The position numbers and the translations under genes were made by a program. This document shows, in pieces, positions 8,216 through 15,721 of a DNA stretch of 64,000 nt. The stretch is from Shinella sp. (GTDB lineage: Bacteria > Pseudomonadota > Alphaproteobacteria > Rhizobiales > Rhizobiaceae): contig QFQX01000023.1 in assembly GCA_003248775.1 (NCBI GenBank), forward strand, positions 3,605-67,604, written 5' to 3'. The notes under the pieces were generated by a model. That model made no database searches. It saw nothing but the letters and a program-made list of their open reading frames with translations, and was not told where the DNA came from. Within the stretch, counting starts at the first letter, position 1. The number at the start of each line of letters is the position of its first letter.

Positions 8216-9391
8216 TCAGATCTTCAGGCCCGGAATGGCCAGCGGGTTATCTTCCAATGCGGCCCTGTCCGGCCGGTCGATCGCGGGGCGTCCGGTAAAC
8301 GCATCGAACAATTCCCGCACGTAGGTTTCCGGAAGATCCTTGGTGATCAGCACCAGACGGGTGCGCCGGTCGGACGGATCGGGCCAGGCCGGCAGGCGAA
8401 CCGGCGGTGGGAAGATCGACTGCACCCCATGCAGGACCACCGGACAATCCGGCCTGTCGGTCAGCGCCACCACCGCCTTCATACGTAAAAGCTTCTCTCC
8501 ATGGGCCGAACGAAGAATGTCGAGAAACATCTCCAGCGCCATCGGATCGATCGGCCGGTCATGAATGATCGAATAGGACCGGATGTCATCACCGTGCCTG
8601 TTCACATCGTGGTGATGATGGTACCCATGATGGCGGTGATGCCCATGGTCATGGTGATGTTCGTGACCTTGGTGCTCATGTTCGTGATGGTCATGGCCGT
8701 GGTCATGCTCCGCCGCTATTTCGTCCTTCAACCAGCGATCGACATCGGCGATCTTCGTCGCCGGATCGTAGAGCCCGTTAACGAGAACCTCGGCCTTTCC
8801 GGCCTCTTCGCTGTCGCCATCGGTGATGACGGCGCGAGGATTGAGTTCCCTCAGCCGGGTGACAAGTGCGTCGATCGTCGTGGCGTCTACGAGCGTCTTT
8901 TTCGTCAGGAGCAGCCGGTCGGCGACCGACGCCTGTCGCAAGGCTTCGGAGAAACCTTCAAGCGTTTTCAGGCCATTGACCGCATCGACGACGGTTATCA
9001 CGCCATCGAGGTCGAAATGCTGGCTGATCGCCGGATGTCCCATGACGGATTGCATGACGGGTGCCGGATCGGCAAGACCGGTCGTCTCGATCACAACCCG
9101 CGAGATCGGTTTCAGCTTTCCGGTCTGCATGCCATCGATCAGCATGGCGAGCGTCTCGACCAGTTCGCCGCGCACCGTGCAGCAAAGGCATCCATCCGCA
9201 AGTTCGATGACCGAGTCATTCGAGGCCTCGACCAGCATGTGGTCGATTCCTACCTCGCCGAACTCGTTGATGATGACGGCGGCGTCCTTCATCGCCGGAT
9301 CCTTCAGGATCCGATTGAGAAGCGTCGACTTTCCGGCACCGAGGAAGCCGGTGATGATCGAGACCGGAATACGGCCTTTTGCAAGCGACAT
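8216..9391 (-). CDS. CobW/COG0523-family zinc-metallochaperone-type GTPase
   Basis: A 391-residue SIMIBI GTPase. The P-loop (GFLGAGKS, residues 15-22), the family CxCC metal motif (GCLCC, Cys68-70-71), switch region INEFGEVGID and the LLTKKTLVD guanine-specificity site are present, followed by a CobW C-terminal domain. Between the two domains lies a striking histidine-rich arm (about residues 229-261, mostly His with Asp, Glu and Gly) that must bind metal. Family members deliver zinc, cobalt or other metals to client enzymes. No cobalamin genes or Zur box are adjacent here, so the client metal cannot be named. The start ATG is at 9389-9391. Confidence 0.88.
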   Translation of the reverse strand: MSLAKGRIPVSIITGFLGAGKSTLLNRILKDPAMKDAAVIINEFGEVGIDHMLVEASNDSVIELADGCLCCTVRGELVETLAMLIDGMQTGKLKPISRVVIETTGLADPAPVMQSVMGHPAISQHFDLDGVITVVDAVNGLKTLEGFSEALRQASVADRLLLTKKTLVDATTIDALVTRLRELNPRAVITDGDSEEAGKAEVLVNGLYDPATKIADVDRWLKDEIAAEHDHGHDHHEHEHQGHEHHHDHGHHRHHGYHHHHDVNRHGDDIRSYSIIHDRPIDPMALEMFLDILRSAHGEKLLRMKAVVALTDRPDCPVVLHGVQSIFPPPVRLPAWPDPSDRRTRLVLITKDLPETYVRELFDAFTGRPAIDRPDRAALEDNPLAIPGLKI

Positions 9392-9405
9392 GGTATCTCT
9401 CGAAA

Positions 9406-10524
9406 TCAGAAGGTCGGCCGCGGCTTCGGGATCGGCACGTTGGCGATTTCCGCGACATCGGCACCACCGGGCTTCGTGGCCGCGGGTTCGCTGCCAGGGA
9501 GAAGACCCGCGAAGACTGTGCGCGGCGGCCGCCCCATTTCGTGGATATAGGGCGAACGCAGCTTCATGCGCCCGGCCTCGTCACGACCTTCACTGCGCTC
9601 TACCCGAGCCTTAGGGTTGCAGACTTCCGCGCTGATGTCGGTTACGCCACCGGAGACATCGCCATAGGGCTGCATCGTATCGAGACGCGGGCCGGAACCG
9701 CCCGATGTCGTCAACGCTTTCTGCAGCAGTTCGGCCGAAACGTCGGCGCGCCCGCCAAGACTGTCGGCACCGAGAACGACGGACACCACGGTCCGGCCAT
9801 TGCGAGTGGCCGAGGAAACCTGGTTGAAGCCGGAGGCACAGATATAGCCCGTCTTCATGCCGTCCGCGCCGTCGAAACGGCCGATCAGCAGGTTGTAGTT
9901 AGGATATTCCTTCTTGCCGGTATTGATGCCTTCCAGCGAGAAATAGCCGGCATATTCCGGAAACTGCCGCCGCAACGCAACCGCCAGGATCGCAAGGTCA
10001 CGCGCCGTCGTATACTGGCCCTTGCCCGGCAAACCGTTGGGATTGATGAAATGCGAAGAGGTCATGCCGAGGCTCAAAGCATCCGCGTTCATGCGAGCGA
10101 CAAAGCCATCGAGCGACCCGCCGACCCGCTCGCCGATGGCAACCGCGATGTCGTTCGCCGACTTGACCAGCATGATCTTCAGCGCGCTGTCGAGCGTCAT
10201 TTGAGCGCCCGGCTTGTAATACATCTTGCTTGCCGGCTGATCGGCAGCGATCTTGCTCATCGTCACGATGCTTTCCAGCGAAACCTCGCCGGCTCGGATC
10301 GCCTTGAATGTAGAATAGGCGGTCATCATCTTGGTGAGCGAAGCGGGATACCATTTGCGAAATGCATCCTCATGCTCGATCACCCGGCCAGTGGCGACGT
10401 CGACCACCATCGTCGGATTGGCATGGGAGAGCGTCGGAAACGCCACTGTCAGCGCACAGAAAAAGGCTGCCAGCTTACGGCTGCTCAACTGGGTCTTCTG
10501 CACGGTGGAATACTTCGTCGACAC
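9406..10524 (-). CDS. Serine-type D-Ala-D-Ala carboxypeptidase (penicillin-binding protein)
   Basis: A 372-residue periplasmic peptidase S11 that trims the terminal D-Ala of peptidoglycan pentapeptides. It has a signal peptide ending near SHA (residue 35), the active-site SLTK (Ser62-Lys65), SAN triad (122-124) and a KTG motif within GADGMKTGYICASGF. The C-terminal 90 residues are Pro- and Gly-rich and do not match the PBP5 C-terminal domain clearly. The GTG at 10522-10524 was chosen because an AAGAGGA ribosome-binding site lies six bases upstream; a TTG 14 codons further upstream lacks one. It is divergent from the M20 amidohydrolase gene. Confidence 0.9.
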   Translation of the reverse strand: MSTKYSTVQKTQLSSRKLAAFFCALTVAFPTLSHANPTMVVDVATGRVIEHEDAFRKWYPASLTKMMTAYSTFKAIRAGEVSLESIVTMSKIAADQPASKMYYKPGAQMTLDSALKIMLVKSANDIAVAIGERVGGSLDGFVARMNADALSLGMTSSHFINPNGLPGKGQYTTARDLAILAVALRRQFPEYAGYFSLEGINTGKKEYPNYNLLIGRFDGADGMKTGYICASGFNQVSSATRNGRTVVSVVLGADSLGGRADVSAELLQKALTTSGGSGPRLDTMQPYGDVSGGVTDISAEVCNPKARVERSEGRDEAGRMKLRSPYIHEMGRPPRTVFAGLLPGSEPAATKPGGADVAEIANVPIPKPRPTF

Positions 10525-10681
10525 GATCAGTCCTCTTAGGATGCGGATGAGTCTCGCAAATGGCAATTATTTGCCCTATGACTTCAAGCAATGGCAAAGC
10601 CCATTGAATACGTCAATCTTGAGGCGCGCATTCCCGCGCCAGTCCAAGCAATACTCTGAAATCGTCGAGCAGGAAAGCAAC

Positions 10682-11845
10682 ATGCCGATATTGAACCGCG
10701 CTGCCGAACTCCAGGCGGAGGTCAGCGAATGGCGTCGCCATCTTCATGCCAATCCGGAAATTCTCTACGATGTCGAAAACACCGCGGCCTTCGTCGCGGA
10801 AAAGCTCAGGGAATTCGGTGTCGACGAAATCGTAACGGGGCTGGGCAGGACAGGGGTTGTGGGCGTCATCAAGGGCCGTGGCGAAAGCAACCGCTCCATT
10901 GGCCTGCGCGCCGACATGGATGCATTACCGATCGAGGAGATCAGCGGCAAGCCCTGGGCATCGAAGTTCGCGGGCAGGATGCATGCCTGCGGTCATGACG
11001 GCCACACGGCCATGCTCCTGGGCGCGGCAAAATATCTCGCCGAAACCCGCAATTTCAACGGCCGGATCATCGTCATCTTTCAGCCGGCGGAAGAAGGCGG
11101 CGCAGGCGCGCTCGCCATGGTCCAAGACGGACTGATGGAACGTTTCGGCATCGAGGAAGTCTACGGCATGCACAACATGCCGGGCCAACCGGTCGGCACC
11201 TTCTCGATCCGCAAGGGCGGCATCATGGCCGCCCCGGACAAGTTCTTCATCACCATCAAGGGGCGCGGCGGCCACGCGGCCGAACCGCACAACACTGTGG
11301 ACCCGATCACCATCGGCGCCCAGATCGTCACCAACCTGCAACTGATCACCGCGCGCAACGCCAACCCGATCCGTTCTGTCGTGGTTTCCGTCACCCGCTT
11401 CAACGCCGGCACGACCCACAACATCATCCCGGAAGAGGCTTCCCTGACCGGCACCGTCCGTTCACTCGATGAAAATGTCCGCGATCTCGCCGAAAAGCGC
11501 ATCCATGAAATTGCCCAGGGCCTCGCCGCCGCCAACGGGGCGGTGGCGGAAGTCGTCTACGAACGCGCCTGCCCGGTCACGGTCAACCATCCTCAAGAGA
11601 CCGAACATGCCGCACGCGCCGCCATGGATGTCGCCGGCAAGGACAAGGTCAATACCGAGGTCGATCCCTCGATGGCCGGCGAGGATTTCGCCTTCATGCT
11701 GCAATCGAGGCCCGGCGCCTACATCATGATCGGCCACGGCGACACCCCCGGCCTGCACAACCCGGCCTACGACTTCAACGACGAGGTTCTGGCCTACGGC
11801 ATATCCTATTGGGTCAAGCTCGCCGAACAACGGCTGACCGACTGA
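10682..11845 (+). CDS. M20 family amidohydrolase / aminoacylase
   Basis: A 387-residue M20D metallopeptidase-type hydrolase (hippuricase / N-acyl amino-acid hydrolase group). Typical motifs are LHANPEILYDVENT, GLRADMDALPI, the metal-binding MHACGHDGHTAML, FQPAEEGGAGA and the dimerisation-domain GRGGHAAEPHNTVDP; the C-terminal SMAGEDFAFML completes the family pattern. The substrate is not determined by sequence. The ATG at 10682 follows an AGGAAAG site by 5 bases. The gene is transcribed toward tRNA-Arg, which begins 65 bases after its stop. Confidence 0.9.
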   Translation: MPILNRAAELQAEVSEWRRHLHANPEILYDVENTAAFVAEKLREFGVDEIVTGLGRTGVVGVIKGRGESNRSIGLRADMDALPIEEISGKPWASKFAGRMHACGHDGHTAMLLGAAKYLAETRNFNGRIIVIFQPAEEGGAGALAMVQDGLMERFGIEEVYGMHNMPGQPVGTFSIRKGGIMAAPDKFFITIKGRGGHAAEPHNTVDPITIGAQIVTNLQLITARNANPIRSVVVSVTRFNAGTTHNIIPEEASLTGTVRSLDENVRDLAEKRIHEIAQGLAAANGAVAEVVYERACPVTVNHPQETEHAARAAMDVAGKDKVNTEVDPSMAGEDFAFMLQSRPGAYIMIGHGDTPGLHNPAYDFNDEVLAYGISYWVKLAEQRLTD

Positions 11846-11910
11846 AGCGGGCGCTGCGATCGGAAAAAGGCTTGGCTTCCCGCCCGGCCTTTTGTATGGA
11901 TGCGTCAAGT

Positions 11911-11987
11911 GGTCCCGTAGCTCAGCAGGATAGAGCACCAGATTCCTAATCTGGGGGTCGCGCGTTCGAATCGCGCCGGGATCACCA
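11911..11987 (+). tRNA. tRNA-Arg (anticodon CCT)
   Basis: A 77-base cloverleaf can be drawn by hand: acceptor stem GGTCCCG/CGGGATC (with one G-T pair), D stem GCTC/GAGC, anticodon stem CCAGA/TCTGG with loop TTCCTAA (anticodon CCT, reading AGG), T stem GCGCG/CGCGC with loop TTCGAAT, discriminator A and encoded CCA. The gene is intact. Its 3' 45 bases are repeated at 24082, because the tRNA was the integration site of the element that follows. Confidence 0.97.
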
Positions 11988-11989
11988 TT
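11943..11989 (+). repeat. attL (3' half of tRNA-Arg)
   Basis: A 47-bp segment starting in the anticodon loop of tRNA-Arg(CCT) and ending two bases beyond the CCA. It is identical to 24082-24128. The flanking bases differ on both sides (a/c before, a/g after). The left copy keeps the whole tRNA functional. The integrase stop codon (11988-11990) begins inside the last two bases of the repeat. Confidence 0.93.
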
Positions 11990-13076
11990 ACTTAGCTTCA
12001 TGTCCTACTTCCTGTTTTGCAGCCCGTTTTGCAAAATCTGTTTCCAAGACGTTCTCGAACTTGGCGATGGCGTTGTCCGCCATGGTGCTGGTACGAGCCA
12101 GGTACCTGTCCAAAATGTCCTGTGCGCGCTTGAGTGAATGGCCTGTGACGGAGACGATTTCCCCGAGATTGCATCCGGCCTGAAAAAGCATGGTTACTGT
12201 CGTTCCGCGAATGTCGTGGAAGTGAAGATCGGCTATGCCAGCCTCCTTGCACGTCGCCTCCCACAGCTCCGCCAGATAGCGCTTCTTGAAGGCGCGCCCG
12301 GTCTTGGTGGTTAGGATCAGCGGGGAGCACTTCTGCAGACCGTCCAGCGTCTCCTTCAGGGCCTTCGTGCATTTGATCGTCACGAGCCGCCCTTCCAGCT
12401 TACCGCGCCGCGCCTTGCCCTGCCGGAGAACGATATGAGTGCCGTTATAGGCGCTCCAGGGAAGAGTGAGCAGATCGCCCTGCCGCTGCCCCGTGTGGAG
12501 TGCGAGGACCAGAGCTAACTTCAGCTCCGGTGCAGCCACCGCCATGAAGGCATCAACGTGCTCCGGAAGCCAGATCATTTCGGACCGGTCACCCTGATAG
12601 GCGCGCTCGAACCCGTCGAGAACGTTCACCTTCAGAGGACCATCTTTCGCCGCCCACGAAAGAACACGCGCCAAAACGGTCACACGGTTGTCAGCCTCGC
12701 GGGGCTTTTCTTCGGAAAACTGATCGTGCCACTTGATGACATCGCGACGGAATGCCTTATCCTCGAGCGCGGCATGCGGGCATGAGCCATACTTCACTTC
12801 CCAAAACTTGAAGATGCGACGGTACTCAGAGCGCGTCGAATCAGCGAGCTTCCGCCACTGCTTCGTTTCTTCAAAGTCGCGCATTAGGCCGCCCAATGTG
12901 CCGGCATCACGTTTTCGTGCCCGCGCTTCCGCAGTAGCGATCGACGCGATGAATGCTGGCGACCCAGGCTCTCCAGAGAGAGGCGCCCCTGTGGCACGAT
13001 GGTAATAGTAGGTCTTGATGGTACCGTCAGCGAGTTCACGCGTCACCTTGTTGATACCTTTGAGCCTAGCCAGCAT
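11988..13076 (-). CDS. int: Tyrosine-type integrase of the element
   Basis: A 362-residue phage-type tyrosine recombinase expected to catalyse integration and excision at tRNA-Arg. The C-terminal catalytic domain shows Arg in LHTGQRQGDLL, HFHDIRGTTVT (HxxR), TGHSLKRAQDI (His) and the nucleophile in LDRYLAR. The N-terminal part carries an arm-binding-like region (KVTRELADGTIKTYYYHRATG) and a core-binding helical region. The ATG at 13074-13076 (MLARLKGINKV) is preferred to one 13 codons upstream. The gene lies against attL, its stop codon overlapping the repeat edge, and overlaps the small upstream gene by 11 bases. Confidence 0.92.
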   Translation of the reverse strand: MLARLKGINKVTRELADGTIKTYYYHRATGAPLSGEPGSPAFIASIATAEARARKRDAGTLGGLMRDFEETKQWRKLADSTRSEYRRIFKFWEVKYGSCPHAALEDKAFRRDVIKWHDQFSEEKPREADNRVTVLARVLSWAAKDGPLKVNVLDGFERAYQGDRSEMIWLPEHVDAFMAVAAPELKLALVLALHTGQRQGDLLTLPWSAYNGTHIVLRQGKARRGKLEGRLVTIKCTKALKETLDGLQKCSPLILTTKTGRAFKKRYLAELWEATCKEAGIADLHFHDIRGTTVTMLFQAGCNLGEIVSVTGHSLKRAQDILDRYLARTSTMADNAIAKFENVLETDFAKRAAKQEVGHEAK

Positions 13077-13266
13077 TGTCTGCTTTCCATTGCTCGAAAG
13101 GCGACGCGGAAGCATCTACAACTGGAGAGGACCCGTCTTCGCCGATAAACTCGGTTCTTCCGTCGGGATGGTTGATGAACCGCGCCCTTGAATAACCCGC
13201 CGCCCGGGCGGCCTTAAAAAGGCTATTCGCGTCAGACTGGAGGATGATAGACTGCCGTTTTGCCAT
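13066..13266 (-). CDS. Small protein upstream of integrase, unknown function
   Basis: A 66-residue protein (MAKRQSIILQSDANSLFKAA...) whose stop region overlaps the integrase start by 11 bases. The pattern of an N-terminal helix with KAARAAGYSRARF followed by a short beta pair (FINHPDGRTEFIGED) resembles a small family often found just upstream of tyrosine integrases in Rhizobiales; its role is not established. It could be an excisionase or directionality factor by position, but no winged helix can be recognised. The ATG at 13264-13266 gives a compact product; an upstream in-frame extension looks non-coding. Confidence 0.65.
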   Translation of the reverse strand: MAKRQSIILQSDANSLFKAARAAGYSRARFINHPDGRTEFIGEDGSSPVVDASASPFEQWKADNAG

Positions 13267-13383
13267 TGACCCGTTCCTGTCGCTTAAAAGTGCGACCCCC
13301 GACGAAGCCGGGAATCGCGAGGGCGACGCGATATACTTGCGCCACCAGGAGAACGATGACGGCACCAATGTCATCGAATTCAG

Positions 13384-13704
13384 TCAGTTCTTGATTCGAA
13401 CCTCGATGGAGGTTGCATCGGAAGCTGCAGGGGAAGTGGCGTGTCCCACAAGGGTGTTTCCGCTAGCCGTGGCGGTGATCGCGGCTCCGGTCCAGTATGC
13501 CGCCGCACCTTCAGCCAAGCTCGTGCCCGCCGCCTTCGGAAGGCTGAATACACCCTCCAGCGCGACGGCAACCTTCTCGCCTTCCAGTGCCGCCTTGGTG
13601 GCAACGCCGAACAGGGCGCCGAACATTTTTGCCTGCCCCGAGGAAAGTCCCCCGGAAGGGGCTGTAAGGTCGATTGTATGACCGGGTTTGATGTAGTTTT
13701 TCAT
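13384..13704 (-). CDS. DUF2190 family capsid cement/decoration-like protein
   Basis: A 106-residue protein resembling DUF2190 phage proteins, which stabilise or decorate the capsid surface. The typical opening (MKNYIKPGHTIDLTAPSGGL) and the SGQAKMFGALFGVATKAALEGEKVAVALEGVFSLPKA pattern are clear. The core ends VRIKN. It is the last gene of the head operon and overlaps the connector gene by 4 bases. Gene order capsid, connector, DUF2190 is common in tailed-phage head modules. Nothing resembling a tail gene follows; only the integrase module lies beyond it. Confidence 0.82.
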   Translation of the reverse strand: MKNYIKPGHTIDLTAPSGGLSSGQAKMFGALFGVATKAALEGEKVAVALEGVFSLPKAAGTSLAEGAAAYWTGAAITATASGNTLVGHATSPAASDATSIEVRIKN

Positions 13705-13931
13705 CTTCGATATCCTTTGACACCTTGAATGTTGACGATGCGCGGAGCCCCGCCGAGAATGGCGGCGATCCGCCGTTCCACGTCAGCCAGTGCGGCCGCA
13801 AGTTCGCTGTCAGTGCGGAATTCCACTTCCTGATGCATGACAGGGGAGTGGAGAACCGCCCGCTTAAGCCCGCCAGCGCGGGCTTTGATGAGCTTGTCGC
13901 GAAACTCCTGAAGCTCTGCGAGTGTGATCAT
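13701..13931 (-). CDS. gpW-like head-tail joining protein
   Basis: A 76-residue protein with a helical opening (MITLAELQEFRDKLIKARAGGLKRAVLHS), a short beta hairpin (QEVEFRTDSELAAALADV) and a closing helix (ERRIAAILGG), matching the small gpW-type head completion proteins that sit under the portal and accept the tail. Its start shares one base with the capsid gene stop (TAATG), and its stop overlaps the DUF2190 start. If the element is a satellite, this is the part that would dock a helper phage tail. Assignment is by pattern and position; a structural prediction could confirm it. Confidence 0.7.
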   Translation of the reverse strand: MITLAELQEFRDKLIKARAGGLKRAVLHSPVMHQEVEFRTDSELAAALADVERRIAAILGGAPRIVNIQGVKGYRR

Positions 13932-15721
13932 TAGCTACCAGCCGCATGATCGAGCCGGGTCCAGGACCGCCATTCCAGCCAACCCAAACCAAAATCCTGC
14001 CGGATCTTGAAGTCGATGTTGTCGGTATCGAAGTTCTGCCGGCTGTCGGTGAAGGGCGCTTCATTGCCGCGAAGGAAGACGCGCGTCGCACCGTCCATTT
14101 TGGCGGGCTCCACCGCAAGCCAGCTCTTGGCAGAGTTGGTCAGGCGGGGTTCAACGATAATCTGGAGCTTGCCAGCAAGCGGGTTGACATCGGCGATAGA
14201 ACTGGCCGTCACGCTGGCGAGGATGCGAACAGCCGTTTCTTCGTAGTCAGAATGGACAAGCCAGTGAGTGGGGTATTCCCCGATCATCACGTCGCCTTTG
14301 CCTTTCCGTTTCGCCATCTTCGAACGGAAACCCATGATGTCGGCGATATAGCTCGCGGCATCCTGTGTGAAGGTCTCGATGTTGCCCCGGCTGGCGTGAA
14401 AGACAGGGTTGCCGTCCGCCATCGCCGGGCCTGCAAAACTCGTCTGCACCAGGAACGCGACCTGCCGGTCAGCGATGTCGGCCGCGAGCCGCTTGCCGTA
14501 TTTCTGTCCCATGTTGCCGAGCCGCGCGCCCGCGTTGATCGACAACTCGCGGGTAATGCCGGTCACGCCACCGATTGTGTGGACGAAAACCGTCTCGCCG
14601 CTCTCATCGACATAGGAGGCGCGATAGGTTCCGTTCTCCAGCTTGTCACCAACGGCGAGCGTGGTCCAATCGACCATGCCGACAGTTTCCTTGTTGAAAC
14701 TCGCGACCGTCGTACGCCCGAACAATGCTGACACCGGCGAAGCTTGCGCCTCATATTCCCGCCGCATTGAGAGATTGAAAGTTGCACCGGCGATGATCGC
14801 GTAGTCGCTGGTCGCCGCCGCGTTCCGCCTCACCATGTCGTCAGAAAGACCCGTCAGATTTTCACCGGCGTTGCGAAGTAGGCGCCGAGCGAAAGCGGCC
14901 TCGCCGTCCGCGAAGACGGAAGCCGCCGCGCCCTGCGGCTGTTCGTTGCGGTTCATTGCATCGAAAGCCTCGATGGCGGCACGGCGGAGAACCTGCGGAT
15001 TGTCGAGCGTTTCGTCATTGTGATTGGAAGCGGTGCGTACCGTGGGCTTGGCGTTGAGCGTGGCCAGCATGGTCTGCATCTTCTGTTCTGTCGTGGCATC
15101 GGTCGCGAGCACCGCATCGATCACCGTGTCCGCAACGCCGGCCGCTTTCGCGAGGCTGCGGAGCTGCACATCATTTGCTTCCGAGGTATCGTCGTTTTCG
15201 CCCGGAACAGGATTGGCCTGCGGCATTGTCTGATTCCTTATCGTTGAGAGGGGGTCAGCCGGATTGACCACAAGCGAGCCTTCGACCAGCCGTCCGGCAA
15301 GGGCTGTCCGCATTTTCTTGCCCGATACCGGGTCTTTTCCATCGCGCCATTTCGTTACCGCGAAGGCGATCGAGAAAGCCGTCTGCACGCCGTCTTTGAT
15401 GTTGGCGGCAAGGGCTTCGTTGTCGGTCCTGCTGGAAAGTGTGGCATCGGCGGTTACTGCGCGGGTGCCGTCCGTCAAGGTTTCGAGACGGAAGTTCGTC
15501 AGTCGCCCGATGGTGTCGCGAACGCTGGTGGAGTGATCAGTCTGCAGAGGCAGACTTTGCGGCAGGCCGGCCGCAAAGAAGCTGTCGATGTCGATCACCT
15601 CGACATATGCCCCGCGATCTACATTGCCACCGGTGGCGGCAACCACAGTGAAGGTGCGAGTTTCGGGATTGAAGCTGTTCGGGCGGGCCTGCGCCTGAAA
15701 CCGGCGAACCGTATGCGTCAT
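13931..15721 (-). CDS. Prohead protease - major capsid protein fusion
   Basis: A 596-residue polyprotein. The N-terminal part (about 1-170) is a prohead protease: a beta-rich core with LPLQTDHSTSVRDTIGRL (candidate His63) and VQTAFSIAF (candidate Ser117), which fits the His/Ser pair of HK97-type head proteases. A linker rich in Ala, Asp and Thr (about 165-240), which may act as scaffold, leads into the capsid domain (about 245-596), with stretches such as SDYAIIAGATFNLSMRREYEAQ and VGDKLENGTYRASYVDESGE. Similar protease-capsid fusions are known in phages. The start overlaps the portal stop (ATGA). Confidence 0.85.
   Translation of the reverse strand: MTHTVRRFQAQARPNSFNPETRTFTVVAATGGNVDRGAYVEVIDIDSFFAAGLPQSLPLQTDHSTSVRDTIGRLTNFRLETLTDGTRAVTADATLSSRTDNEALAANIKDGVQTAFSIAFAVTKWRDGKDPVSGKKMRTALAGRLVEGSLVVNPADPLSTIRNQTMPQANPVPGENDDTSEANDVQLRSLAKAAGVADTVIDAVLATDATTEQKMQTMLATLNAKPTVRTASNHNDETLDNPQVLRRAAIEAFDAMNRNEQPQGAAASVFADGEAAFARRLLRNAGENLTGLSDDMVRRNAAATSDYAIIAGATFNLSMRREYEAQASPVSALFGRTTVASFNKETVGMVDWTTLAVGDKLENGTYRASYVDESGETVFVHTIGGVTGITRELSINAGARLGNMGQKYGKRLAADIADRQVAFLVQTSFAGPAMADGNPVFHASRGNIETFTQDAASYIADIMGFRSKMAKRKGKGDVMIGEYPTHWLVHSDYEETAVRILASVTASSIADVNPLAGKLQIIVEPRLTNSAKSWLAVEPAKMDGATRVFLRGNEAPFTDSRQNFDTDNIDFKIRQDFGLGWLEWRSWTRLDHAAGS

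Noticed and set aside
11462..12001. A 179-codon minus-strand frame over the amidohydrolase end and tRNA-Arg
   Set aside because: It reads antisense through a real gene and a tRNA; the peptide is a familiar artefact of tRNA-overlapping frames.
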